The notes: a model not told the origin generated them from the letters alone. DNA of 64,000 bases from Variovorax sp. Root473 (GCF_001426505.1 NZ_LMEV01000001.1:193490-257489); one strand, 5' to 3'; numbered from the stretch's first letter, positions 35,758 through 45,149 are shown. Numbers and translations: made by a program.

Positions 35758-35780
35758 AAAGACCTGGGAGTCAGGTCTTT
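35758..35780 (-). terminator. terminator containing the stop codon of the DUF3579 gene
   Basis: AAAGACCTG (35758-35766) pairs with CAGGTCTTT (35772-35780) around a five-base loop, and a run of nine T follows on the minus strand. The TGA stop (35773-35771) of the DUF3579 gene lies within the hairpin, so the last codons are part of the stem. Confidence 0.85.
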
Positions 35781-36109
35781 GCGGGAGGGGGCGGCGTGTC
35801 CGCCGGGTCGGGCACCAGGCAGGCCTCGGCCACCTGGAGGTTGTTGTCTTTCGCGAAGTTCACGCAGAAGTCCCAGGCCATGGGTTCCGCGTCGCGCAGG
35901 GCACGGTTCACCACCACGCATTTCACGCCGTTGATGGTCGTGGGAATGCACCAGGGCGAGTAGCTCAGGTGGCTGCCCGGGTAGGCGCCGCCGGGGCGGA
36001 AGGAGCACATGACGCCGGCGAGGCGCTCGGCCCAGTCGCTGGGGCGAAAAGTGCGGCCATCGTGGGTGATGCCCTGGATGAAGATTTCTTTGGCGTTGGG
36101 GGAAATCAT
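35771..36109 (-). CDS. DUF3579 family protein
   Basis: This 112-residue soluble protein is of the betaproteobacterial family DUF3579. Conserved features are SPNAKEIFIQGITHDGRTFRPSDWAERLAG, the aromatic SYSPWCIPTTINGVKCVVVN and PMAWDFCVNFAKDNNL. Its function is unknown. ATG 36109 gives the family start; the frame remains open upstream for 42 codons without a match to relatives. It is divergent from argD, and in many betaproteobacteria the gene keeps this position beside argD-argF, hinting at a link to arginine metabolism. Confidence 0.85.
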   Translation of the reverse strand: MISPNAKEIFIQGITHDGRTFRPSDWAERLAGVMCSFRPGGAYPGSHLSYSPWCIPTTINGVKCVVVNRALRDAEPMAWDFCVNFAKDNNLQVAEACLVPDPADTPPPPAKT

Positions 36110-36269
36110 CGTGAAGTGAGGCGACCGGAACAGGTGCTGCGGTGCAGCAAGCGATTGTATCCGCGGCCCTTTTTGCATCCTGAACGGGGGGCATTGCTGT
36201 GATGCGGAATCCTCAACGAAGCCGTCAAACCGCACGCCTAGAATTCGTGTTCCCTATCTGGAGAACCGA

Positions 36270-37481
36270 ATGAGCGCCACCGCCCAGCAACCCACCTCGC
36301 CCCACGTCATGAACACCTACGGTCGCCTGCCGATCGCGCTGTCGCACGGCCAGGGCTGCCGAGTCTGGGACACCACGGGCAAGGCCTACCTCGACGGCCT
36401 GGGCGGCATCGCCGTCAACACGCTGGGCCACAACCACCCCGAGCTGGTGCCCGCCCTGCAGGACCAGCTGACCAAGCTGATCCACAGCTCCAACTACTAC
36501 CACGTGACCGGCCAGGAACAGCTCGCCACCAAGCTCACCGAGCTGTCGGGCCTGACCAACGCCTTCTTCTGCTGCACCGGTCTGGAAGCCAACGAAGCCG
36601 CCCTGAAGCTGGCCCGCAAGTACGGCCATGACAAGGGCATCGAGCGCCCCGAGATCGTCGTCTACGAAGCCGCCTTCCACGGCCGCAGCATCGCCACGCT
36701 GTCGGCCACCGGCAACCCCAAGGTGCAGGCCGGCTTCGGCCCGCTGGTCGAGGGCTTCATCCGCGTGCCGCTGAACGACATCGAGGCGCTGAAGAAGGCC
36801 ACCGAAGGCAACCCCAACGTGGTCGCCGTGTTCTTCGAAACCATCCAGGGCGAAGGCGGCATCAACCCGATGCGCGTCGACTACCTCAAGCAGGTGCGCC
36901 AGCTGTGCGACGAGCGCGACTGGCTCATGATGATCGACGAAGTGCAGTGCGGCATGGGCCGCACCGGCAAGTGGTTTGCGCACCAGTGGGCGGGCATCAA
37001 GCCTGACGTGATGCCGCTGGCCAAGGGCCTGGGCTCGGGCGTGCCGATCGGCGCCGTCGTGGCCGGCCCCAAGGCCGCCCACATCTTCGGCCCGGGCAAC
37101 CACGGCACCACCTTCGGCGGCAACCCGCTGGCCATGCGCGCCGGTGTGGAAACCATCCGCATCATGGAAGAGCACAAGCTGCTCGAGAACGCCGCCACCG
37201 TGGGCGCGCACCTCAAGGCCGCGCTGGAACGCGAAATCGGCGGCCTGCCGGGCGTCAAGGACATCCGCGGCCAGGGCCTGATGCTGGGCATCGAGCTCGA
37301 CCGCCCCTGCGGCGCGATCCTGAACCGCGCCTGCGACGCCGGCCTGCTCCTTAGCGTGACGGCCGACAAGGTGATCCGCCTCGTGCCGCCGCTCATCCTG
37401 AGCATTGCCGAAGCCGACGAGATCGTTGCGATCCTCGCGCCCATCGTCAAGACCTTCCTCTCGGAGCCTGTTGCGCAATGA
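36270..37481 (+). CDS. argD: acetylornithine/succinyldiaminopimelate aminotransferase
   Basis: This 403-residue class-III PLP aminotransferase of arginine biosynthesis converts N-acetylglutamate semialdehyde to N-acetylornithine. Visible signatures are the substrate-side THNxGY-like NTYGRLPIALSHGQG, the CTGLEANEAALKLAR stretch, IQGEGGI, the PLP-ring contact DEVQCGMGRTGK (Asp223) and the Schiff-base Lys252 in PLAKGLGSG. GGAG lies upstream of ATG 36270. It overlaps argF by ATGA (37478-37481), so the two genes are coupled. Confidence 0.94.
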   Translation: MSATAQQPTSPHVMNTYGRLPIALSHGQGCRVWDTTGKAYLDGLGGIAVNTLGHNHPELVPALQDQLTKLIHSSNYYHVTGQEQLATKLTELSGLTNAFFCCTGLEANEAALKLARKYGHDKGIERPEIVVYEAAFHGRSIATLSATGNPKVQAGFGPLVEGFIRVPLNDIEALKKATEGNPNVVAVFFETIQGEGGINPMRVDYLKQVRQLCDERDWLMMIDEVQCGMGRTGKWFAHQWAGIKPDVMPLAKGLGSGVPIGAVVAGPKAAHIFGPGNHGTTFGGNPLAMRAGVETIRIMEEHKLLENAATVGAHLKAALEREIGGLPGVKDIRGQGLMLGIELDRPCGAILNRACDAGLLLSVTADKVIRLVPPLILSIAEADEIVAILAPIVKTFLSEPVAQ

Positions 37482-38413
37482 CGACCGCCGCCGCACCGAA
37501 CGCCCTGCGCCACTATCTGCAGTTCTCGGACCTCACGGCCGACGAATACGTCTACCTCTTCGATCGCATGGCGATCATCAAGAAGAAGTTCAAGACCTAC
37601 GAAAAGCACCAGCCGCTGACGGACCGCACGCTGGCCATGATCTTCGAGAAGGCCAGCACGCGCACCCGCGTGAGCTTCGAGGCCGGCATGTACCAGCTCG
37701 GCGGCAGCGTGGTGCACCTGACCACGGGCGACAGCCAGCTCGGCCGCGCCGAGCCCATCGAGGACAGCGCCAAGGTCATCAGCCGGATGGTCGACCTGGT
37801 GATGATCCGCACCTACGAGCAGACCAAGATCGACGCCTTCGCCGCGCACTCGCGCGTGCCCGTCATCAACGGCTTGACCAACGAGTTCCACCCCTGCCAG
37901 ATCCTGGCGGACATCTTCACGTACATCGAGCACCGCGGCTCGATCCAGGGCAAGACCGTGGCGTGGGTCGGCGACGGCAACAACATGGCCAACACCTGGC
38001 TGCAGGCCGCTGAAATTTTGGGCTTCACCGTACACGTGAGCACGCCCAGCGGCTACGAGGTCGACCAGTCGATCGCCGGCATCCGTTCGGGCGACAGCTA
38101 CAAGGTCTTCAAGGACCCGATGGAAGCCTGCCGCGGCGCCGACCTCGTCACGACCGACGTCTGGACCAGCATGGGCTACGAAGCCGAGAACGAAGCGCGC
38201 CGCAAGGCCTTTGCCGATTGGTGTGTCGACGAGGACATGATGCGCATCGCGCAACCCGACGCCCTTTTCATGCACTGCCTGCCCGCGCACCGCGGCGAGG
38301 AAGTGCAGGCCGAAGTCATCGACGGTCCGCAGTCGGTGGTGTGGGACGAGGCCGAGAACCGCCTGCATGCACAGAAGGCGCTGATGGAGTTCCTGCTGTT
38401 GGGTCGGCTCTGA
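37478..38413 (+). CDS. argF: ornithine carbamoyltransferase
   Basis: This 311-residue enzyme makes citrulline from ornithine and carbamoyl phosphate. The carbamoyl-phosphate site STRTR is at 60-64, the HPCQ motif at 138-141, the ornithine-loop SMGYE near 231 and HCLPAHRGEEV from 266. It starts within the argD stop. Its position directly after argD indicates an anabolic enzyme. Confidence 0.95.
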   Translation: MTTAAAPNALRHYLQFSDLTADEYVYLFDRMAIIKKKFKTYEKHQPLTDRTLAMIFEKASTRTRVSFEAGMYQLGGSVVHLTTGDSQLGRAEPIEDSAKVISRMVDLVMIRTYEQTKIDAFAAHSRVPVINGLTNEFHPCQILADIFTYIEHRGSIQGKTVAWVGDGNNMANTWLQAAEILGFTVHVSTPSGYEVDQSIAGIRSGDSYKVFKDPMEACRGADLVTTDVWTSMGYEAENEARRKAFADWCVDEDMMRIAQPDALFMHCLPAHRGEEVQAEVIDGPQSVVWDEAENRLHAQKALMEFLLLGRL

Positions 38414-38444
38414 TCCCCTGCGGCCCCCACACCGCACTGGCCTC

Positions 38445-38762
38445 ATGAACCCCTGCCAGACCTGCGGCGCCTGCTGCGCCAGCTATCGCGTCGACTTCAG
38501 CGTGTACGAACTCGACGACAACGGCGGCCGCGTGCCCTCGGGCCTGGCGGTCGACGTGAACGACGCCATCTGCCGCATGCGCGGCACCGACCACACGCCC
38601 CCGCGCTGCGCCGCGCTCACCGGCAAGATCGGCCAGTCGGTGGCCTGCGGCATCTACGAATGGCGACCGAACCCCTGCCACGAACTGCAGGCCGGCAGCG
38701 ACGCCTGCCAGCGCGCGCGCCTGCGGCATGGGCTCGCGGTGCTGTCCGACGAGATGCACTGA
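38445..38762 (+). CDS. YkgJ-family zinc/iron-chelating cysteine-cluster protein
   Basis: This 105-residue protein has the N-terminal CxxCxxCC pattern (Cys4, 7, 10 and 11 in NPCQTCGACC). Further Cys are in CRMRGTDHTPPRC, ACGIYEWRPNPC and the DACQRAR segment, as in the YkgJ family. The cluster probably binds zinc or an iron-sulfur centre; the role is unknown. It follows argF by 31 bases, likely in the same transcript, and converges on the Lrp-type regulator 12 bases away. Confidence 0.85.
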   Translation: MNPCQTCGACCASYRVDFSVYELDDNGGRVPSGLAVDVNDAICRMRGTDHTPPRCAALTGKIGQSVACGIYEWRPNPCHELQAGSDACQRARLRHGLAVLSDEMH

Positions 38763-38774
38763 CGACAGCGCCGT

Positions 38775-39251
38775 TCAGGCGACGGGCACCGGCAGGCCGC
38801 CGAGCTGACCCTTGAACTCCTGCAGCGAGAAATGCGTCTGCACGTGGCGCACGCCCGGCAGGCGGTGCAGCTTGCGCTGCAGCAGATCGGAATAGGCGTC
38901 GAGGTCCTTCGCGACCACCACGAGAATGAAATCCGCCGGCCCCGAGATGCCGTGGAACATCACCACCTCGGGAATGGCGCACACCGCGTCCTCGAAGGCG
39001 CGCGACGAAATCTCGGTCTGGTGGTCGATGCCGACCATCACGAAGGCCAGCACGCCGAAGCCCAGCGCGCGCCGGTTCAGGCCCGCGTGGTAGCCGCCGA
39101 TCACGCCGTCGTCTTCCAGTTTCTTCACCCGCCGCCAGCACGGCGACTGCGACAGGTGCGCCATCTGCGCCAGCTCGCCCGAGGTCAGGCGGGCGTTGTC
39201 CTGCAGCGCGCGCAGCAGCTCGAGGTCGGTTCGGTCGAGGTCGGCTTGCAT
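38775..39251 (-). CDS. kynR: Lrp/AsnC family regulator, KynR-like
   Basis: This 158-residue regulator has an N-terminal HTH (DLELLRALQDNARLTSGELAQ and LSQSPCWRRVKKLEDDGVI) and a C-terminal RAM ligand domain (VLAFVMVGIDHQTEISSRAF, VVMFHGISGPADFILVVV). It is divergent from kynB-kynU-kynA. In Pseudomonas a homologous Lrp-type KynR responds to kynurenine and activates the kyn operon; the arrangement here suggests the same role. A perfect inverted repeat lies in the shared spacer. The gene name is inferred from position. Confidence 0.85.
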   Translation of the reverse strand: MQADLDRTDLELLRALQDNARLTSGELAQMAHLSQSPCWRRVKKLEDDGVIGGYHAGLNRRALGFGVLAFVMVGIDHQTEISSRAFEDAVCAIPEVVMFHGISGPADFILVVVAKDLDAYSDLLQRKLHRLPGVRHVQTHFSLQEFKGQLGGLPVPVA

Positions 39252-39276
39252 GATTTGTTCTCCAATTCCCGCTGAA

Positions 39277-39291
39277 TGAATAGATTATTCA
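39277..39291. promoter_or_regulatory. palindromic operator in the kynR-kynB spacer
   Basis: TGAATA-GAT-TATTCA is a perfect 6+6 inverted repeat with a three-base centre, in the AT-rich part of the 177-base spacer. Its length and centre fit Lrp/AsnC-family sites. It lies 26 bases from the kynR start and about 138 from kynB, so autoregulation is plausible as well as kyn control. Confidence 0.5.
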
Positions 39292-39428
39292 ATCTTTCGA
39301 TGATTGATGGATAACTTCTCGACTCAAGGCAGTCACTGCGCATAGCATTCGGCACCAGCCGGCCCCTTGTGAGCCGACTCCAACCGGCCCACACTGCCCT
39401 TTTTCTTCCTTCGCCCTGCCGCCCCGCC

Positions 39429-40073
39429 ATGACCGCCCCGCTCCGACTCTGGGACATCTCCGCCCCCGTGCACGCCGGCAGCCCGGTGTTCCCGGGCGAC
39501 ACGCCGTATTCGCAGCAATGGTGCGCCACCATCGGCCCCGGCTGCCCGGTCAACGTGAGCGCGATCACGCTGTCGCCGCACGTGGGCACCCATGCCGACG
39601 CGCCGCTGCACTACGCCCCCGAAGGCCAGACCATCGGCCAGGTCGACCTCACGCCCTTTCTTGGCCCGTGCCGCGTGATCCACGCGATCGGCCGCGGCCC
39701 GCTGGTCACCTGGGAGCACATCGCGCATGCCGTGACCGACACGCTGCCGCCGCGCGTGCTCGTGCGCACCTACCCCGCCATGCCGATCGACCACTGGGAC
39801 CCGCAGCTCGCAGCCTACGAACCCGCCACCGTCGAGCGCCTGGCGGCCATGGGCGTCAAGCTCATCGGCATCGACACCGCCAGCATCGACCCGGCCGACA
39901 GCAAGACGCTCGACAGCCACCAGCGCATCCGCCACCTCGACCTGCGCGTGCTCGAGAACCTCGTGCTCGACACCGTGCCCGAGGGCGACTACGAACTCAT
40001 CGCGCTGCCGCTGAAGCTGACGAGCGCCGATGCCTCCCCCGTGCGCGCCGTGCTGCGCGAACTTCCCCGCTGA
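39429..40073 (+). CDS. kynB: kynurenine formamidase (arylformamidase)
   Basis: This 214-residue cyclase-family metallohydrolase cleaves N-formylkynurenine to kynurenine and formate. The metal motif HxGTHxD is [11 protein letters not shown] (His51, His55, Asp57), followed by PLHY. The N-terminal [20 protein letters not shown] and the [19 protein letters not shown] segment match KynB. ATG 39429 gives the family start. It is first in kynB-kynU-kynA, with kynU 13 bases downstream. Confidence 0.95.
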   Translation: MTAPLRLWDISAPVHAGSPVFPGDTPYSQQWCATIGPGCPVNVSAITLSPHVGTHADAPLHYAPEGQTIGQVDLTPFLGPCRVIHAIGRGPLVTWEHIAHAVTDTLPPRVLVRTYPAMPIDHWDPQLAAYEPATVERLAAMGVKLIGIDTASIDPADSKTLDSHQRIRHLDLRVLENLVLDTVPEGDYELIALPLKLTSADASPVRAVLRELPR

Positions 40074-40086
40074 AACCTTCCCTTCC

Positions 40087-41367
40087 ATGACGACGACCCT
40101 CGCCGACTGCCGCGCCCTCGACGCGCAAGACCCGCTGCGCGCTCTGCGCGACCAATTCACCCTGCCCGAGGGCGTGCTCTACCTCGACGGCAATTCGCTC
40201 GGCGTGCTGCCCACGGCCGCGCCCGCGCGCATCGCCGAAGTGGTCGCCAAGGAATGGGGCGAAGGCCTGATCCGCTCCTGGAACACCGCGAGCTGGTTCG
40301 ACCTGCCGCAGCGCCTCGGCGACAAGGTGGCCCGGCTCATCGGCGCCGCGCCCGGCGAGGTGGTGTGCACCGACAGCACGTCGGTCAATCTCTACAAGGT
40401 GCTGTTCGCCGCGCTCTCGCAGCAGAAGGCCAGCGGCCGCACGCTGGTGATCAGCGAGCGCAGCAACTTCCCCACCGACCTGTACATCGCCGAGTCGCTG
40501 TGCCGTGAACGCGGCTTCACGCTGAAGCTGATCGATGCGAGCGAGCTGGCCACCGCACTGACCGACGAGGTCGCCGTGCTGATGCTCACGCACGTCAACT
40601 ACCGCACCGGCGCCATGCACGACATGAAGGCCGTCACCGCCGCCGCCCACGCCGCGGGCGCGCTCACCGTGTGGGACCTGGCGCACAGCGCGGGCGCCGT
40701 GCCCGTGGCGCTCAACGACAGCAACGCCGACTACGCCATCGGCTGCGGCTACAAGTACCTCAACGGCGGCCCCGGCGCGCCGGCCTTCGCCTGGGTGAAC
40801 ACCAGGCACGCAGGCCAGTTCGAGCAGCCGCTGTCGGGCTGGTGGGGCCACGCGGCGCCCTTCGAGTTCACGCCGCACTACCGCCCCGCCCCCGGCGTCG
40901 GCCGCTACCTGTGCGGCACCCAGCCGGTCATCGCGCTGGCCGGGCTCGAATGCGGCCTGGACACCGTGCTCGCCGCCGAAGCCTTCAACGGCACCAGCGG
41001 CGCGATGGCCGCGCTGCGCACCAAGTCGCTCGCGCTCACCGACCTGTTCATCCAGTTGGTCGAGCAACGCTGCGCCGGACAAGGCCTCTCGCTCGTCACC
41101 CCGCGCGACCACGCACTGCGCGGCTCGCAGGTGTGCCTCAGCCGCGAGGAAGGCGCCTACGCCATCGTGCAGGCGCTGATCGCACGCGGCGTGATCGGCG
41201 ACTACCGCGCCGGCGATTCGCAGATGCCCGACATCCTGCGCTTCGGCTTCACGCCGCTGTACCTCGGCTTCGAGGACGTGTGGCATTCGGTCGAACACCT
41301 CGTGCAGGTGCTCGAAACCGGCGAGTGGCGACGCGCCGAATTCAACCGCAAGAACGCAGTGACATGA
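40087..41367 (+). CDS. kynU: kynureninase
   Basis: This 426-residue PLP enzyme splits kynurenine to anthranilate and alanine. Features are [12 protein letters not shown] near 31-42, the [11 protein letters not shown] loop, [10 protein letters not shown], the PLP-binding Asp197 in VWDLAHSAG and the Schiff-base Lys223 in [14 protein letters not shown]. Its stop overlaps kynA (ATGA, 41364-41367). ATG 40087 was preferred because it starts just after kynB. Confidence 0.95.
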   Translation: MTTTLADCRALDAQDPLRALRDQFTLPEGVLYLDGNSLGVLPTAAPARIAEVVAKEWGEGLIRSWNTASWFDLPQRLGDKVARLIGAAPGEVVCTDSTSVNLYKVLFAALSQQKASGRTLVISERSNFPTDLYIAESLCRERGFTLKLIDASELATALTDEVAVLMLTHVNYRTGAMHDMKAVTAAAHAAGALTVWDLAHSAGAVPVALNDSNADYAIGCGYKYLNGGPGAPAFAWVNTRHAGQFEQPLSGWWGHAAPFEFTPHYRPAPGVGRYLCGTQPVIALAGLECGLDTVLAAEAFNGTSGAMAALRTKSLALTDLFIQLVEQRCAGQGLSLVTPRDHALRGSQVCLSREEGAYAIVQALIARGVIGDYRAGDSQMPDILRFGFTPLYLGFEDVWHSVEHLVQVLETGEWRRAEFNRKNAVT

Positions 41368-42224
41368 GCACCGACAACGACAACAACAAGACCCCCGAGT
41401 CCATCGTCCACGAAGAGAAGGCGCAGCTGGACTTCAGCAAGTCCATGAGCTACGGCGACTACCTGCACCTCGACGAGATCCTGAACGCGCAGCACCCGCT
41501 GTCGCCCGCGCACGACGAGATGCTGTTCATCGTGCAGCACCAGACCAGTGAGCTCTGGATGAAGCTCATGCTGCACGAGCTGCACGCCGCCGTGCAGTGC
41601 ATCGCGCAAGAGCGCCTGCCTGACGCCTTCAAGATGCTCGCGCGCGTGAGCCGCATCATGGAACAGCTGGTGAGTGCATGGACCGTGCTCTCCACCATGA
41701 CGCCGCCCGAGTACACGGCGATGCGCCCCTACCTCGCCAACTCCAGCGGCTTCCAGAGCGCGCAGTACCGCTGCATCGAGTTCCTGCTCGGCAACAAGAA
41801 CGCCGCCATGCTCAAGCCGCACGCGCACCGCGCCGACCTGCTCGCGCAGGTGGATGCCGCCTACCGCGCGCCCTCGCTGTACGACGAGTCGCTGCGCCTG
41901 CTCGCACGCCACGGCCTGCCCGTGCCCGCCGACCGGCTCGATCGCGACTGGACCCAGCCCTACGAATCGAGCGACGGCGTCGAGGCCGCCTGGCTTGCGG
42001 TCTATCGCAACCCGCACGACCACTGGGACCTGTACCAGCTCGGCGAAAAACTCACCGACCTCGAAGACGCCTTCCGTCTCTGGCGCTTCCGCCATGTGAC
42101 CACCGTCGAACGCGTGATCGGCTTCAAGCGCGGCACCGGCGGCACGGGCGGCGTGAGCTACCTGCGCAAGATGCTCGACGTGGTGTTGTTCCCTGAAATC
42201 TGGAAGCTGCGCACCGACCTGTAG
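41364..42224 (+). CDS. kynA: tryptophan 2,3-dioxygenase
   Basis: This 286-residue haem enzyme opens the indole ring of tryptophan to N-formylkynurenine, the first step of the pathway. The family core [37 protein letters not shown] and the C-terminal [18 protein letters not shown] (proximal His near 244) with [11 protein letters not shown] are present. It is the last kyn gene and starts in the kynU stop. With kynB and kynU it gives anthranilate; no anthranilate-degrading genes are in the window. Confidence 0.95.
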   Translation: MSTDNDNNKTPESIVHEEKAQLDFSKSMSYGDYLHLDEILNAQHPLSPAHDEMLFIVQHQTSELWMKLMLHELHAAVQCIAQERLPDAFKMLARVSRIMEQLVSAWTVLSTMTPPEYTAMRPYLANSSGFQSAQYRCIEFLLGNKNAAMLKPHAHRADLLAQVDAAYRAPSLYDESLRLLARHGLPVPADRLDRDWTQPYESSDGVEAAWLAVYRNPHDHWDLYQLGEKLTDLEDAFRLWRFRHVTTVERVIGFKRGTGGTGGVSYLRKMLDVVLFPEIWKLRTDL

Positions 42225-42317
42225 CGCGACATGCGGGGCTCGCAGTGGCCCCGGGCGAATGAGGGTTGCTCCATCGGCGCAAAGCGCTACATTTTGGAGA
42301 ACACGGAGGCTGCTGCC

Positions 42318-43571
42318 ATGAACAACGACACCTCGTTCTCTGCCGAAGAGCTCTCCACCCTGCGCGAACACGGCGTCGTGCTGTTCGCCGATCGCGTGAT
42401 CTTCGACGCGCAGCCGCCGATGCCGCAGCAGCAGATCGATGCCGTGCAGGCGCTGTGCGCCGGCCCGCTGCCCGCGGCACTGGTCGCGCTGTGGCAGCAC
42501 ACCGCGGGCGGGCGCCTCGACTACGACCTCGCATTGCCGATGAACGGCAATGTCGAAAGCGTCAGCTGGTCGGAGCTGTTCTGGGACGGCAGCGACGGCT
42601 ACCGCGATCTGCAGGGCTGGATCGAGCACGAGCAGGAACTCGCCGAAGAAGCGGCCGAAGACAGCGGCACGCCCTGGAGCGGCAAGCTCACGCACCTGCC
42701 CATCGGCGGCTTCGAATACTGCGACCGCATCTACGCCGTGGTGGAACCCGGCGAGGCGCACGGCCAGATCATTGCGTGGAAGCAGGGCCTGCCGCCGGCC
42801 TGGACCCACGCGCTGCACGAGGACGGCCTGAGCCCTATCGCCACCGACCTGTACGGCGCCTTCGCGGCGCTGCACCTCGACGAAGATCCGCTGGCGCCGA
42901 CGAGCGACTACTTCTCGGGGCAGGCGCTGCTCGCCTACCTCGACGACCGCCACGAAGGGTTCGGGCTGGACCTCGACCTGATGGACAAGCTGGTCACCTT
43001 CTATTGCCGCGCCATCGTCGACTGGCGCACGCCGCTCGCCGATGGCACGCTGCGCCATCACCCAGCGCTCGCACGCGCTGCGCTGCGCCACGCGATTGCC
43101 ACCGACGACGCCGCGCTGGTCGCCGAACTCGCTGCCGCGGGCCTGAACTTCGAAGGCCCGCATGAAGGCAGCGCGCTCGCCACCGACGTGGCCGTGGGAC
43201 ACAGCGCCTTCGCCGCCGCAGCAGCGCTGGTGCGCGCGGGCGCACCCGTGGCATCCGACGTGCTGCGCAACATCGACGGCCAGATTTCGCCCGAGCTCAC
43301 GCGCGCCCTGCTGGACAACGGCGCCGAGCCGACCGTCGCCGCCATCGTGAAATGCGCGGCCTGCGGTGCGCCCGCCAGCGCACACCTGATCGCCGATGCC
43401 TGCACGCAGATCGGCATCGACGTGCCGCCGGCCTTCGTGGCCGATCGCGACGCGATGCTGGTCGAGCTGGAGACCACGCTCGCGCAGATGCGCGATGGGA
43501 CGCAGGGGCATTACCTGGGGCAGGAAGGTCTCGCCGAGCGCATCGAGCATCTGCAGACGTTTCGGCTCTGA
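42318..43571 (+). CDS. SMI1/KNR4 (SUKH)-like protein with ankyrin-like repeats
   Basis: This 417-residue soluble protein has an N-terminal half that fits the SUKH fold: ALCAGPLPAALVALWQHTAGGRL near 38-60, LPIGGFEYCDRIYAVV, and a Trp- and acid-rich core. The C-terminal half has helical ankyrin-like repeats (LARAALRHAIATDDAALVAE, FAAAAALVRAGAPVASDVLR, LTRALLDNGAEPTVAAIV). SUKH proteins are often immunity proteins of polymorphic toxins, but no toxin gene is nearby. GGAGG lies eight bases before ATG 42318. It follows kynA by 93 bases and its link to that pathway is unclear. Confidence 0.7.
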   Translation: MNNDTSFSAEELSTLREHGVVLFADRVIFDAQPPMPQQQIDAVQALCAGPLPAALVALWQHTAGGRLDYDLALPMNGNVESVSWSELFWDGSDGYRDLQGWIEHEQELAEEAAEDSGTPWSGKLTHLPIGGFEYCDRIYAVVEPGEAHGQIIAWKQGLPPAWTHALHEDGLSPIATDLYGAFAALHLDEDPLAPTSDYFSGQALLAYLDDRHEGFGLDLDLMDKLVTFYCRAIVDWRTPLADGTLRHHPALARAALRHAIATDDAALVAELAAAGLNFEGPHEGSALATDVAVGHSAFAAAAALVRAGAPVASDVLRNIDGQISPELTRALLDNGAEPTVAAIVKCAACGAPASAHLIADACTQIGIDVPPAFVADRDAMLVELETTLAQMRDGTQGHYLGQEGLAERIEHLQTFRL

Positions 43572-43647
43572 GGTGCTTTTCAGGGCTCGCGGATCAGCGA
43601 GCACCAGCAGCTGTCTTGTACCCGGTGGCCTGGGCACGCGCCCTGGA

Positions 43648-44832
43648 TCAACCGCCGTACAGCCAGGGCTGATCGAGCAACCGGGAACCCAGCAAGCGCA
43701 TCGCCATGTCGCGCCCGAAGCGCACCGCACCGGTGGCATGAAAGATCTCGCCATTGCGGCGCGCACGCGCCTGCACTTGCGCGTTGCGTTCCCAGCGCGC
43801 CTCGGCATAGCGCGCGAACGCAGCCGGCACGCCCAACGCCGAGGTATCGCCCAAGGCATCCGCCAGTGCGACCGCATCTTCGATCGCCATGCCAGCGCCT
43901 TGCGCGAGGTACGGCACCATCGGATGCGCTGCATCACCCACCAACGCGACACGCTCATGCGCCATGTCGGCAGGACCAGCGACCGGCGCACGATCGCTCA
44001 ACGTCCACGCACGCCAGCTTGGCATCGCGTCGAGCAATGACTGAAGGCTCGCACAGCTGCGACCCATCGCCTGCTTCAACGCCGCAAGGCTGCTGGCCTG
44101 ATCCCAATCGCGCGCATCGCCCGCAGGTGCAGATTCGGCAATGACAACGACGTTGAGCGCATCCCCCGCGCGCACCGGGTACGCAACCGCATGCAAACGC
44201 GGCCCGAGCCACACATCGACGCGCGAACGACGCAGCGCCGCAGGCAGGTCAGCCTGCCGCACCAGCGCACGCCAGGCCGTGTGCCCGGTCACGCGCGGCG
44301 GCGCTTCGGCGGATTCGGATTCAAGCTGCGCCCGCACCAGGCTCCACAGGCCGTCAGCCCCCACCAGCGCCTCGCCCTCCCACGCGCGCGCGTCGGTGCT
44401 CGAGACGCAGACGAGGTCGTCACTGGTCTCGACCTGCCGGATGCGCGCGGCCGTGATCAGCGAGCCCGTGCCGCGCGCGCGCACGGCATCGAGCAGCAGC
44501 GTGTGAAGGTCGGCACGGTGCACGCAGCAGTACGGCGCGCCGTAGCGCTGCTGCATGGCGTCGCCCAGCGGCATGCGGGCCAGTTCGGCGCCGCTGCCGG
44601 CGCTGTGGACCACCAGCGCCTCGGGGCGCGCCGCGATGGCCGCGAGGCCGCGGCCGAGGTCGAGTTGCTGAAGGCGGCGGGTGGCGTTGGGGCCGAGCTG
44701 CACACCGGCGCCGATTTCGCCGAAGTCGGCGGCCTGCTCGAAGACGTCGGCGCGGTGGTGGGCGCGGGACAGCGCCAGCGCCGTGGCCAGGCCTGCGATC
44801 CCGCCGCCTGCGACGAGGATGTGCGCGGGCAT
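43648..44832 (-). CDS. FAD-dependent aromatic monooxygenase
   Basis: This 394-residue class-A flavoprotein hydroxylase has the ADP-binding GGGIAGLATALAL near 8-20, the DG-type segment VGADGLWSLVR and the FAD-contact VALVGDAAHPMVPYLAQGAG. It resembles salicylate, 3-hydroxybenzoate 6- and 6-hydroxynicotinate hydroxylases; the exact substrate is not readable. It is convergent with the gene after the kyn operon, so hydroxylation of an anthranilate-type compound is possible but only positional inference. It lies five bases after the small Cys-rich gene. Confidence 0.85.
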   Translation of the reverse strand: MPAHILVAGGGIAGLATALALSRAHHRADVFEQAADFGEIGAGVQLGPNATRRLQQLDLGRGLAAIAARPEALVVHSAGSGAELARMPLGDAMQQRYGAPYCCVHRADLHTLLLDAVRARGTGSLITAARIRQVETSDDLVCVSSTDARAWEGEALVGADGLWSLVRAQLESESAEAPPRVTGHTAWRALVRQADLPAALRRSRVDVWLGPRLHAVAYPVRAGDALNVVVIAESAPAGDARDWDQASSLAALKQAMGRSCASLQSLLDAMPSWRAWTLSDRAPVAGPADMAHERVALVGDAAHPMVPYLAQGAGMAIEDAVALADALGDTSALGVPAAFARYAEARWERNAQVQARARRNGEIFHATGAVRFGRDMAMRLLGSRLLDQPWLYGG

Positions 44833-44837
44833 CGGAC

Positions 44838-45122
44838 TCAGCGTCCGGTGCTGGGCGTGGGGCTGTGGCGGTCGGCCGGCTCAGCGCCAGCAGGTTTCTT
44901 GGGGGCACAGCTGCCGCAGCTGTCGCACGAGCCGCAGCCCGAGGTCTTGGCGAGCGAAGCGGCGAGCTGATCGGCACGGGTCTGATCGATGAGGCCCGCG
45001 CGCTGCGTGCCCGCCGCGAGCTTGCGCGCCGCGCCGCGGCGCCAGCCAGCAGGCATCCAGCGCCAGACCGCGTAGAGCGCGGCGGCCGCGACGATCAATC
45101 CGACGATCAATTGCTGTGTCAT
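44838..45122 (-). CDS. small membrane protein with cysteine cluster (DUF6587-like), FeoB-associated
   Basis: This 94-residue protein has one N-terminal membrane helix (LIVGLIVAAAALYAVWRW), a basic stretch and then a Cys cluster CGSCDSCGSC near 63-72, ending in a disordered tail. Similar small proteins follow feoB in other bacteria and are thought to assist ferrous-iron import, by analogy with FeoC or the FeoB-associated Cys-rich proteins. It lies 27 bases downstream of feoB on the same strand and five bases before the monooxygenase gene. The function is inferred from context. Confidence 0.75.
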   Translation of the reverse strand: MTQQLIVGLIVAAAALYAVWRWMPAGWRRGAARKLAAGTQRAGLIDQTRADQLAASLAKTSGCGSCDSCGSCAPKKPAGAEPADRHSPTPSTGR

Positions 45123-45149
45123 GTCTTCTTCAACCCTTTCCCCGTGGTT

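Noticed and set aside
43585..43602. GCTCGC/GCGAGC hairpin between the SUKH-like and monooxygenase genes
   Set aside because: No T-tract on either strand; could be a weak convergent terminator but not supported enough to list.
41202..43991. Open frame of 929 codons on the minus strand opposite kynU, kynA and the SUKH-like gene
   Set aside because: Spans three well-supported plus-strand genes and has shadow composition.
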